NCBI RefSeq assembly: GCF_900110105.1
Contig: NZ_FOCL01000006.1
Coordinates: 62,001 to 126,000, forward strand
Source: Mucilaginibacter gossypiicola
GTDB taxonomy: Bacteria > Bacteroidota > Bacteroidia > Sphingobacteriales > Sphingobacteriaceae
Reading direction: 5' to 3'
DNA: 64,000 bases
Part shown: positions 32,037 to 40,082 of the stretch, piece by piece
Numbering within the stretch: the first letter of the stretch is position 1
Layout: every line of letters starts with the position of its first letter
Program-made: the position numbers and the translations under genes
Notes under the pieces: model-generated
Seen by the model: only the letters and a program-made list of their open reading frames with translations
Databases searched by the model: none
What the model was told of the DNA's origin: nothing

Positions 32037-35000
32037 ATGTTAAATTTTATCAGTAAGCTTTTCGGAAGCAAATCAGAACGGGATGTAAAAAGTATACAGC
32101 CTATAGTTGAGAAAATTAAGGCTGAATATGCCAAGCTTGGCTCCCTGAGTAATGATGAGCTTAGGGCTAAGACCATATATTTTAAAGAAACCATTGCCGA
32201 AGGCCTTTCAGGTATCGACAGTGAGATACAAGCCATTAAAGATCGTACAGAAAACGAGCTTGATATGGATGTGGCTGAAAAAGTTGAGCTTTATACTCAG
32301 CTTGATAAGCTTGAAAAAGACCGTAACAAAGAGCTTGAAGATATATTAATGAACATATTGCCGGAGGCATTTGCTGTAGTTAAAGAAACAGCAAGCCGCT
32401 TGTCTGCCAATAGTTCATTAGAAGTTACCGCTACCGAGTTTGACCGCACACTGGCTGCCCGCAAATCAAATGTTACTATTAAAGGCGATAAAGCCTTCCA
32501 TAGCAGCACCTGGATAGCAGCCGGTAATGAAGTTACCTGGAACATGGTTCACTATGATGTACAGCTTATTGGCGGTACCGTACTGCACCAGGGTAAAATA
32601 TCGGAGATGGCAACAGGTGAAGGTAAAACGCTGGTAGCCACGCTGCCCGCATACCTGAATGCCCTTGCCGGACAAGGTGTTCACATCGTAACGGTGAATG
32701 ATTACCTGGCCCGACGCGATAGCGAGTGGATGGGCCCGTTGTATGAGTTCCACGGTTTATCTGTTGATTGTATCGACAAACATGAGCCAAACTCGGAGCA
32801 GCGCCGTGCTGCTTATTTAGCTGATATTACTTTTGGTACCAACAACGAATTTGGTTTTGATTACCTGCGTGACAATATGACACGCAGCCCCGAAGAGCTG
32901 GTACAACGCAAACTGCATTATGCCATGGTGGATGAGGTTGACTCCGTTTTAATTGACGATGCCCGTACACCTTTAATTATATCTGGCCCTATCCCACGTG
33001 GTGATGAGCATGAGTTTTACGAACTGAAACCACGCATTGAGCGCCTGGTTAATGCGCAGAAAAACTACATCAACGGTGTATTGAACGAAGCCAAAAAAGC
33101 GATTAACGATGGTAATACCGAAGTTGACGGCGGTGGTTTGGCGTTATTACGTGCTTACCGTGGTTTGCCAAAAAACAAAGCACTCATTAAATTCCTTAGC
33201 GAAGGCGGTAACCGTACCATCCTGCAAAAAGTGGAAAACCATTACATGCAGGATCAGGGCAAGGAGATGCCAAAGGTTGACTCTGAATTATTCTTCGTTA
33301 TTGACGAGAAAAATAACCAGGTTGAACTTTCTGAAAAAGGTATTGAGCTGATCACCGCGTCTGGCGAAGATCCTCATTTCTTTGTGATGCCTGATGTGGG
33401 TACCGAAATTGCGGAGATCGAAAAATCAAGCTTAAGTACTGAAGAGAAAATTGCTCACAAAGATGAGTTGATGCGTGATTTCTCTATTAAATCTGAGCGT
33501 ATCCACTCGGTTAACCAGTTGCTTAAAGCTTATACCCTGTTTGAAAAAGATACAGAATACATCCTTGACGAAGGCAAAGTAAAAATCGTTGATGAGCAAA
33601 CCGGTCGTGTATTGGATGGCCGCCGTTACTCTGATGGTTTACACCAGGCTATTGAAGCTAAAGAAAACGTTAAGGTTGAGGATGCAACCCAAACCTTTGC
33701 CACTATCACCCTGCAAAACTACTTCAGGATGTACCACAAGCTTTGCGGCATGACCGGTACTGCTGTTACTGAAGCCGGTGAGTTCTGGGAAATTTATAAA
33801 CTGGATGTGGTTGAAATTCCAACCAATTCGGGTATTGTACGTGATGACCGCCAGGATTTGGTTTATCGTACCGTACGTGAAAAATACAACGCGGTTGCCG
33901 AAGAGATTGTTAAGCTTACACAAGCCGGTCGTCCGGTATTGGTTGGTACAACATCGGTTGAGATTTCTGAATTATTGAGCCGGATGCTTAAGCTGCGCGG
34001 TATTAAACATAACGTACTGAACGCCAAAATGCACCAGAAAGAGGCCGATATTGTGGCCGAAGCCGGTAAAGCAGGCACTGTGACCATTGCTACCAACATG
34101 GCTGGTCGTGGTACGGATATTAAATTAGGCCCTGGTGTTAAAGATGCCGGCGGTTTAGCAATTGTAGGTACCGAGCGCCATGAGTCGCGCCGTGTTGACA
34201 GGCAGTTACGCGGTCGTTCCGGTCGTCAGGGTGACCCGGGTTCTTCGCAGTTCTTTGTATCGTTAGAGGATAACCTGATGCGTTTATTCGGATCAGAGCG
34301 GATTTCAAGCCTGATGGTACGTATGGGGATTGAAGAGGGCGAGGTTATCCAGCACTCCATGATCTCTAAATCAATTGAGCGTGCGCAGAAAAAAGTTGAA
34401 GAAAACAACTTCGGTATCCGTAAACGTTTGCTGGAGTATGACGACGTGATGAACTCACAGCGTACAGTGATCTACACTAAACGTAAAAATGCCTTGTTTG
34501 GCGAACGTTTAGACGTTGACCTGAGCAACACCATTTTTGATGTGGTTGAAGATATTGTTACCGAGTATAAAGAAAGCGCTAACTACGATGGTTTCACTTT
34601 AGAGGTGATCCGTTTGTTCTCTGTTGATATTGAGCTTAGTGCGGATCAATTTACATCAACAACAATTCCGGCATTAACAGATTTGACTTTCCAAACTGTA
34701 ATGGATTTTTATAAACGCAAACAGGAAGCGGTTGCACAACAGGCTTACCCGGTTATTAAAGATGTTTATGAAACCCGCGGCCAATATGTTGAAAACATTG
34801 TTGTTCCTTTCAGCGATGGTATTCACGGCATCCAGGTAGCAGTTCCGCTTAAAAAGGCGGTTGAAAACCACGGTCATGAGGTATTCAAATCTTTCGAGAA
34901 AAACGTTACCTTATATCTGATCGACGATGCCTGGAAAGAGCACCTGCGCGAAATGGACGAGTTAAAACAATCGGTACAAAACGCGGTTTACGAACAAAAG

Positions 35001-35348
35001 GACCCATTGCTGGTTTATAAGTTTGAAGCGTTTGAACTGTTCAGAGGCATGTTGGCCAATGTGAATAAGGAAATTGTAAGCTTCCTGTTCCGTGGCGGCA
35101 TCCCGGTTCAGCAACAGGCCGAAGAGGTGAGGGAAGCAAAGCCTGAACCAAAGCTTGACCTGCGCAAAATGAAAACCACCAAGGCCGAAGTAGTAAGCGA
35201 AAGCAACGGTGTGCCGATGGATGATTTCCCTCAGGAACAGCAAAAAATCACCCCGGTAAGGGTTGAAAACAAAATAGGCCGTAATGACCCTTGCCCTTGC
35301 GGTAGCGGTAAAAAATACAAAAACTGCCACGGCGTAGGGCAGAATTAA
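32037..35348 (+). CDS. secA: Protein translocase ATPase subunit SecA
   Basis: SecA is the ATP-driven motor of the Sec pathway, moving unfolded proteins through SecYEG. The 1103-residue product is long, as usual in Bacteroidota. It has Walker A M-A-T-G-E-G-K-T-L-V-A (about 191-201), the DEAD-like V-D-E-V-D-S-V-L-I-D-D-A-R-T-P, the NBD2 motif N-M-A-G-R-G-T-D-I-K-L-G and Q-L-R-G-R-S-G-R-Q-G-D-P-G-S. It ends with the zinc-binding SEC-C tail P-C-P-C-G-S-G-K-K-Y-K-N-C-H for SecB or ribosome contact. Insertions near residues 60-105 and 330-480 explain the length. It stands alone and feeds the three signal peptidases and CHU_C proteins encoded here. Confidence 0.99.
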   Translation: MLNFISKLFGSKSERDVKSIQPIVEKIKAEYAKLGSLSNDELRAKTIYFKETIAEGLSGIDSEIQAIKDRTENELDMDVAEKVELYTQLDKLEKDRNKELEDILMNILPEAFAVVKETASRLSANSSLEVTATEFDRTLAARKSNVTIKGDKAFHSSTWIAAGNEVTWNMVHYDVQLIGGTVLHQGKISEMATGEGKTLVATLPAYLNALAGQGVHIVTVNDYLARRDSEWMGPLYEFHGLSVDCIDKHEPNSEQRRAAYLADITFGTNNEFGFDYLRDNMTRSPEELVQRKLHYAMVDEVDSVLIDDARTPLIISGPIPRGDEHEFYELKPRIERLVNAQKNYINGVLNEAKKAINDGNTEVDGGGLALLRAYRGLPKNKALIKFLSEGGNRTILQKVENHYMQDQGKEMPKVDSELFFVIDEKNNQVELSEKGIELITASGEDPHFFVMPDVGTEIAEIEKSSLSTEEKIAHKDELMRDFSIKSERIHSVNQLLKAYTLFEKDTEYILDEGKVKIVDEQTGRVLDGRRYSDGLHQAIEAKENVKVEDATQTFATITLQNYFRMYHKLCGMTGTAVTEAGEFWEIYKLDVVEIPTNSGIVRDDRQDLVYRTVREKYNAVAEEIVKLTQAGRPVLVGTTSVEISELLSRMLKLRGIKHNVLNAKMHQKEADIVAEAGKAGTVTIATNMAGRGTDIKLGPGVKDAGGLAIVGTERHESRRVDRQLRGRSGRQGDPGSSQFFVSLEDNLMRLFGSERISSLMVRMGIEEGEVIQHSMISKSIERAQKKVEENNFGIRKRLLEYDDVMNSQRTVIYTKRKNALFGERLDVDLSNTIFDVVEDIVTEYKESANYDGFTLEVIRLFSVDIELSADQFTSTTIPALTDLTFQTVMDFYKRKQEAVAQQAYPVIKDVYETRGQYVENIVVPFSDGIHGIQVAVPLKKAVENHGHEVFKSFEKNVTLYLIDDAWKEHLREMDELKQSVQNAVYEQKDPLLVYKFEAFELFRGMLANVNKEIVSFLFRGGIPVQQQAEEVREAKPEPKLDLRKMKTTKAEVVSESNGVPMDDFPQEQQKITPVRVENKIGRNDPCPCGSGKKYKNCHGVGQN

Positions 35349-35352
35349 TATA

Positions 35353-35370
35353 AGCCCGCGAAAGCGGGCT
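35353..35370. terminator. Short GC-rich hairpin after secA
   Basis: Perfect 7-bp stem agcccgc-gaaa-gcgggct with a GAAA tetraloop, 5 bp after the secA stop. It has no T-run, so termination would be weak or factor-dependent. Confidence 0.45.
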
Positions 35371-35380
35371 ACAACAACCA

Positions 35381-35475
35381 CGTCATTGCGAGGTACGAAG
35401 CAATCCCCGATTGGCAGAGCAGCTATAAAAGTTTGCCCTGTATAGTTTGGGATTGCTTCGTACCTCGCAATGACG
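35381..35475. repeat. REP-like palindrome (family R)
   Basis: Arms cgtcattgcgaggtacgaag and cttcgtacctcgcaatgacg are a 20-bp perfect inverted pair; the core differs from other copies (gcaatccccgattggcag). Confidence 0.85.
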
Positions 35476-35486
35476 GTTAAAAAGGG

Positions 35487-35558
35487 TGTCATGCTGAGCT
35501 TGTCGAAGCATGGTGGGCAGGCCTTTACACGCGACCCTTCGACAGGCTCAGGGTGACA
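35487..35558. repeat. Dispersed inverted repeat (tgtcatgctgagc / ctcagggtgaca)
   Basis: Inverted words gagcttgtcgaagca and cccttcgacaggctc enclose tggtgggcaggcct. It is the same family as 29345-29414 in the opposite orientation. Confidence 0.7.
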
Positions 35559-35613
35559 GGCCTCTGCTCGTGATGTCATCCAGCTACTAACGGTTTAAAA
35601 GAAAATTTACCAA

Positions 35614-36075
35614 ATGAAAAAAGCAGTATTTGATCATCAAGCTAAGCCAGCCATTATCAGATACTGCTTTTTTGTTTTATTACTATTGGCATCAACCCAA
35701 ACCTTTGCCCAAACCCGTGGCAAGGTGGAGGTAATAAAAGACCCGCTGGTTGACTCGCTGATAGCTAAGCGTTTTTCACTAAGCGGTGCCGCCGGTACCG
35801 ATGCAACAGGTGCTTCCTTTGGTTACCGGGTGCAGTTTTTCAGCGGCTCTAACCGTAAAGATGCTTACAATGCACAAAACCGGCTTCAACAACAGCATCC
35901 CGAATTGCGAACCTACATCACCTACCGCGATCCTAACTTTAAAGTAAAAGCCGGCGATTTCCGTACCCGCCTCGAAGCCGAAAAGCTGGTACAGGACCTG
36001 CGTTCGACGTTTACAAGCATATTCATCATTTCTGAAAAAATAAATCTCCCTAAAACGGATCCTAATAATGATTAA
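35614..36075 (+). CDS. Exported SPOR-domain protein
   Basis: A 153-residue protein with a signal peptide (hydrophobic F-F-V-L-L-L-L-A-S-T-Q-T-F-A, cleavage near residue 33). A single C-terminal SPOR domain (about 70-145) has G-Y-R-V-Q-F-F-S-G-S-N-R-K-D-A, Y-I-T-Y-R-D-P-N-F-K-V-K-A-G-D-F-R-T and E-A-E-K-L-V-Q-D-L. SPOR domains bind peptidoglycan lacking stem peptides, so a periplasmic cell-wall role is likely. Its last 8 bases overlap the M20 hydrolase gene; this is translational coupling, though no functional link is known. The first residues (M-K-K-A-V-F-D-H-Q) make a long n-region; a later start is not available. Confidence 0.9.
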   Translation: MKKAVFDHQAKPAIIRYCFFVLLLLASTQTFAQTRGKVEVIKDPLVDSLIAKRFSLSGAAGTDATGASFGYRVQFFSGSNRKDAYNAQNRLQQQHPELRTYITYRDPNFKVKAGDFRTRLEAEKLVQDLRSTFTSIFIISEKINLPKTDPNND

Positions 36076-37258
36076 AGAGCAAATACAGGAATTATCCGCA
36101 AAAATATTCAACGAGGTAGTGGGCAACCGCCGCCACCTGCACGCTAATCCCGAGCTTTCGTTTCATGAACTGCAAACCTCGGTGTTTGTAGCCAACAAAT
36201 TGGAAGAGCTTGGACTGGAATACCATAAAATGGCTGATACCGGTTTAGTAGCCTTAATTAAAGGTGAAAAACCGTCAGATGCAGGCAATGTAGTAGCTCT
36301 GCGTGCCGATATGGATGCACTTCCGATACTGGAAGCTAATGATGTTCCGTACAAATCGCAAAATCCGGGCGTGATGCATGCCTGCGGTCATGATGTGCAC
36401 ACTTCATCATTATTGGGCACCGCTAAAATTTTAACCGAACTGAAAAGCCAGTTTGCAGGTACCGTTAAATTGATTTTTCAACCGGCCGAAGAAAAGCTGC
36501 CCGGTGGTGCAAGCATCATGATTAAAGAAGGAGTTTTGGAAAATCCAAAACCTGCAGCTGTTTTAGGCCAGCATGTAATGCCTTTGATTGATGCAGGTAA
36601 AGTTGGTTTCCGGGCGGGTAAATATATGGCCTCAACGGATGAGCTTTACGTTACTGTTAAAGGTAAAGGCGGCCATGGTGCACAACCGCAACAAAATATT
36701 GATCCGGTAATTATCACTGCTCATATACTAACTGCTTTGCAACAGGTAGTAAGTCGTTTTGCCGATCCTAAAAGCCCGTCGGTACTGTCGTTTGGTAAGG
36801 TGATAGCTAATGGCGCTACCAACGTGATCCCTAACGAGGTTTACCTGGAAGGTACTTTCCGTACTATGGATGAAAAATGGCGCGAGGAAGCACACAAACG
36901 CATGAAGAAAATGGCCGAAGGCATTGCCGAAAGTATGGGCGGAAGCTGCGATTTTAATATCATGCGCGGTTATCCGTTCCTGATCAACGAAGAAAAACTA
37001 ACCCATGCCACCCGCGGTCACGCCGAAGATTACCTGGGTAAAGAAAACGTGCTCGACCTGGATATCTGGATGGCCGCCGAAGATTTTGCTTACTATTCGC
37101 AAGCCGCCGATAGTTGTTTCTACCGCCTTGGCACCCGCAATGAAGCCCGAGGTATTACTTCTTCTGTACATACACCAACTTTTGATATTGAAGAAGATGC
37201 ATTTAAAGTAAGTACCGGTTTAATGGCCTATCTGGCGGTTAAGCAATTAGGAAATTAA
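36068..37258 (+). CDS. M20D-family amidohydrolase (N-acyl amino acid or hippurate hydrolase type)
   Basis: A 396-residue zinc peptidase of the M20D group. The metal and catalytic motifs are in place: A-L-R-A-D-M-D-A-L-P-I, M-H-A-C-G-H-D-V-H-T-S-S-L-L-G, and Q-P-A-E-E-K-L-P-G-G-A. A dimerisation domain (about 180-290, V-K-G-K-G-G-H-G-A-Q-P-Q) and a final V-H-T-P-T-F-D-I complete it. No signal peptide, so it is cytoplasmic. It hydrolyses the amide bond of N-acylated amino acids, but the exact acyl group cannot be read from the sequence. Its ATG lies inside the SPOR gene's last codons. Confidence 0.95.
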   Translation: MIKEQIQELSAKIFNEVVGNRRHLHANPELSFHELQTSVFVANKLEELGLEYHKMADTGLVALIKGEKPSDAGNVVALRADMDALPILEANDVPYKSQNPGVMHACGHDVHTSSLLGTAKILTELKSQFAGTVKLIFQPAEEKLPGGASIMIKEGVLENPKPAAVLGQHVMPLIDAGKVGFRAGKYMASTDELYVTVKGKGGHGAQPQQNIDPVIITAHILTALQQVVSRFADPKSPSVLSFGKVIANGATNVIPNEVYLEGTFRTMDEKWREEAHKRMKKMAEGIAESMGGSCDFNIMRGYPFLINEEKLTHATRGHAEDYLGKENVLDLDIWMAAEDFAYYSQAADSCFYRLGTRNEARGITSSVHTPTFDIEEDAFKVSTGLMAYLAVKQLGN

Positions 37259-37266
37259 AAAACATG

Positions 37267-37349
37267 GTCATTGCGAGGAACGAAGCAATCGCGAACTCTG
37301 CAGATCGGCTCTGTATTGTATGCGATTGCCACGCTGCGCTCGCAATGAC
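37267..37349. repeat. REP-like palindrome (family R), first of a tandem pair
   Basis: Arms gtcattgcgag and ctcgcaatgac with gcaatcgcgaact / gtatgcgattgcc inside; 9 bp after the amidohydrolase stop. Confidence 0.85.
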
Positions 37350-37363
37350 ATAAAATTAAAATC

Positions 37364-37459
37364 ATGTCATTGCGAGGAGGGACGACGAAGCAATCTCGTA
37401 GCTATGCATATCGAACAGGCATTGGCTACGAGATTGCCACGCTACGCTCGCAATGACAT
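37364..37459. repeat. REP-like palindrome (family R), second of a tandem pair
   Basis: Arms atgtcattgcgag and ctcgcaatgacat with gcaatctcgtagc / gctacgagattgc inside. It follows the first copy by 14 bp in the same layout, as in BIME arrays. It ends 17 bp before the next start codon. Confidence 0.85.
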
Positions 37460-37476
37460 GCTGTAAAAAGTATTTA

Positions 37477-38403
37477 ATGAAAAAACTACTCCTGATCCTT
37501 ATCCTTACTTCTGCCAGTCTGTTCGTCAAAGCCCAGCAGATCAACCGCTTCAATCCGGATACCATCCGTACCATCGTGATTGATTCGCTGGTTGATATCC
37601 GTTCGCATAAACTTAATGCCCAGGATTTTATTGATGCTGTGTTGGCCGATACCGGCTTCTACAAAGCTTTCCAAAACATGAAGAAATTCGGCTTTACTGC
37701 TGAAAACCGAATTTTTACGTACGATAATAAGAATAAAGTAAGCGGGCGCATCTACCGCAAAATTCTGCATAGCAACGCGGCCGGTAAACATAAAATTGAA
37801 TACATAGCCAAAAAGGATAGTGGCGATGTTTATAAAAAGAACGGCAAATACCAGCTGTACACTGTGGAGATGTTCGATTTTATTTTCATGAACGCCTATA
37901 ATTCTGATTTTACCAAAGGCTATGCCCTGCCGGGTTCCGGCGGTAAAAACGAATCGTACAAAAGCAAACTCAAAGCGCTCATTTTCACACCAGGGCGCAA
38001 AATAAACGGCATTCCCTTCATCAGCAGTAAAACGGAAATATTCGGTGATGATATGCGCCAGTATTACTATTATGAGTTTGCGCGTGGTAAATACCTTGAC
38101 ACAATCCCGGTTTATCGCTTTAAGGTAAGGTGCAAACCCAGCACATCCGACAGTGATACCATGATCAAGGAAATGACCACCATATTTGATGAACGCACCT
38201 TCCAGATCCTTGGTCGTTATATCGACATGAAATTCAGCAATATGTTCTTCGATTTTAATGTGCAGATGAACATCGAACTTAATAATTTTGATGGCGAACC
38301 GCTACCCACCAAAATTACCTACCAGGGCAACTGGAACATTCCTTTCCATAAAGAAGAACGTGCCAGTTTTTTGATTGTGCATAAGGATTATAAAAAGGAG
38401 TAG
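37477..38403 (+). CDS. Exported protein of unknown function
   Basis: From ATG 37477 the product has 308 residues (the frame opens at 37453 inside a repeat). A signal peptide is clear (K-K-L-L-L-I-L-I-L-T-S-A-S-L-F-V-K-A-Q). The mature part starts with a helix-rich region (R-S-H-K-L-N-A-Q-D-F-I-D-A-V) and continues as alternating beta strands: R-I-F-T-Y-D-N-K-N-K-V-S-G, then Y-Y-Y-Y-E-F-A-R-G-K-Y and F-S-N-M-F-F-D-F-N-V-Q-M-N. The repeated long strands with exposed aromatics resemble outer-membrane-associated or LolA-like folds of Bacteroidota. I do not recognise a named family. Confidence 0.75.
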   Translation: MKKLLLILILTSASLFVKAQQINRFNPDTIRTIVIDSLVDIRSHKLNAQDFIDAVLADTGFYKAFQNMKKFGFTAENRIFTYDNKNKVSGRIYRKILHSNAAGKHKIEYIAKKDSGDVYKKNGKYQLYTVEMFDFIFMNAYNSDFTKGYALPGSGGKNESYKSKLKALIFTPGRKINGIPFISSKTEIFGDDMRQYYYYEFARGKYLDTIPVYRFKVRCKPSTSDSDTMIKEMTTIFDERTFQILGRYIDMKFSNMFFDFNVQMNIELNNFDGEPLPTKITYQGNWNIPFHKEERASFLIVHKDYKKE

Positions 38404-38431
38404 AAGCCTGACTAACTAAAGCAGAAAAACC

Positions 38432-38517
38432 ATGTCATTGCGAGCGTAGCGTGGCAATCGCACGGAAGCATGGTCGCTTTGTATAGCATGCGATTGCTTC
38501 GTGCCTCGCAATGACAT
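38432..38517. repeat. REP-like palindrome (family R)
   Basis: Arms atgtcattgcgag and ctcgcaatgacat with the gtatagcatgcgattgc core, in the convergent gap before the dehydrogenase gene. Confidence 0.85.
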
Positions 38518-38563
38518 CTTTTTTTAACACCTGTGGGTTTGAGACGAGCTATCTCTGGCTTTG

Positions 38564-39910
38564 TTAATGCTTCACCCGCCAGATCTTATTCCCTGCATCA
38601 TCTGCTACCAACAATGATCCATCCTTTGCTACAGCCACCCCAACCGGGCGGCCATATACTTTTTGTTTGGCGCTATCGGCAATAAAGCCGGTTAAAAAAT
38701 CTGTTATTTGGTCGGTTGGTTTATTATTACTGAAGGGAACAAAAACAACTTTATAACCTACCAGTTTTGAACTGTTCCATGAACCGTGTTGCCCGATAAA
38801 AGCTCCATTATGATATTCCTGCGGAAAGCTTGTGCCATTGTAAAATGCTAAGCCCAACGATGCTGTATGTGCGCCAAGGGCAACGTCGGGCACAATTGCT
38901 TTTTTAACCATTTCGGGATTGGGATCTTTCTGTTTCAATACCGGATCTTCATGCTGGCCAAAGTAAGCCCAGGGCCAGCCGTAAAAGCCGCCATCTTTAA
39001 CGCTGGTGAGGTAATCGGGTACCAGTTGGTCGCCAAGGTCGTCGCGTTCATTGACGGCTGTATACAAAACACCTGTGCCGGGCTGAATATCAATACCCGC
39101 TGGGTTACGGAGGCCCGAGGCATAAACCCGTTCGGCGCTGCCGTCGGGATTAATCTCCAGGATATTTGCCCTGCGTTTTTCGTTGCTCATTCCATGCTCT
39201 GCAACATTGCTGCCCGATCCTACCGACACATAGATCTTGCTGCCGTTGGCGCTCAGGTGCAGGTTGCGGGTCCAGTGATTGTTATATCCGCCTGCCGGCA
39301 GATCTAATATTTTAATGCCATTGCCGCTTACCTTCATCTCGCCCATTTTATATGGATATCGCCACAAACCATCAGTATTGGCTACATAAAACCAGTCGCC
39401 GGCGATGAGCATTCCGTAAGGTTGGTTCAATCCGCTCAGGAAAACAGTTTTTGAATCGGGGAGGCCGTCTCCGTTGGTATCTTTAAATAATAAAATCTTA
39501 TTGGCGCTTTTGCCAAAATGCTGGGATTTGCTTATGCCTATAATATCGGCACCAATCTTTTTTAACCCGGTAACTTCGGTGTTAGCCTCAGATACAAAAA
39601 CATCACCGTTTGATGCTACAAAAACATCACCGTTTGATGCTACATAAATATTGCGCGGGTTATCCAGCCCATCAGCATACAAACTCACCGAAAAGCCTGC
39701 TGGTGCAACAGGGGTTTTGCCCTTAGGCCAGCCAATAACATCGCAGTAGTTTTTGACGGCTTTTGTTTCATATGGAGCGGGCAACCTAACTTCCTGCCGG
39801 CTTTTATTGATAACGGTATCCTCATTATTATAGTTAGCAGGTTTTTTGTGCTTACAGGCCGTAAGTACAGCACCAATAATAAAAAGAAATATGAGGAGCT
39901 TATTTTTCAT
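38564..39910 (-). CDS. Soluble glucose/sorbosone dehydrogenase-type lipoprotein (PQQ beta-propeller)
   Basis: A 448-residue lipoprotein (lipobox V-L-T-A-C, Cys19). The six-bladed propeller of the GSDH/sorbosone dehydrogenase family shows F-S-V-S-L-Y-A-D-G-L-D-N-P-R-N-I-Y, L-N-Q-P-Y-G-M, L-H-L-S-A-N-G-S-K-I-Y-V-S-V-G-S-G-S-N, and R-N-P-A-G-I-D-I-Q-P. It continues with D-L-G-D-Q-L-V-P-D-Y and R-P-V-G-V-A-V-A. Enzymes of this type oxidise sugars or aldoses with PQQ. The window has no PQQ synthesis genes. Eight residues (V-F-V-A-S-N-G-D) are duplicated near 100-115, from a 24-bp tandem repeat. It is convergent with the previous gene across a REP. Confidence 0.9.
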   Translation of the reverse strand: MKNKLLIFLFIIGAVLTACKHKKPANYNNEDTVINKSRQEVRLPAPYETKAVKNYCDVIGWPKGKTPVAPAGFSVSLYADGLDNPRNIYVASNGDVFVASNGDVFVSEANTEVTGLKKIGADIIGISKSQHFGKSANKILLFKDTNGDGLPDSKTVFLSGLNQPYGMLIAGDWFYVANTDGLWRYPYKMGEMKVSGNGIKILDLPAGGYNNHWTRNLHLSANGSKIYVSVGSGSNVAEHGMSNEKRRANILEINPDGSAERVYASGLRNPAGIDIQPGTGVLYTAVNERDDLGDQLVPDYLTSVKDGGFYGWPWAYFGQHEDPVLKQKDPNPEMVKKAIVPDVALGAHTASLGLAFYNGTSFPQEYHNGAFIGQHGSWNSSKLVGYKVVFVPFSNNKPTDQITDFLTGFIADSAKQKVYGRPVGVAVAKDGSLLVADDAGNKIWRVKH

Positions 39911-40082
39911 ATTAGGGGGCTTTTGTATACTAATAGTTAACTTTTGAGATGCCGGGATTGTTTGGGATAAGTGATTGTTTTGCAGTGTGTAATATATTAA
40001 TAGCTAAACCGGTTTTTATGCATGGGCATTGCCAAAAAAATATATTTTTGGTAGTTCGATGTTTATATTCCTCAACCGTTTA

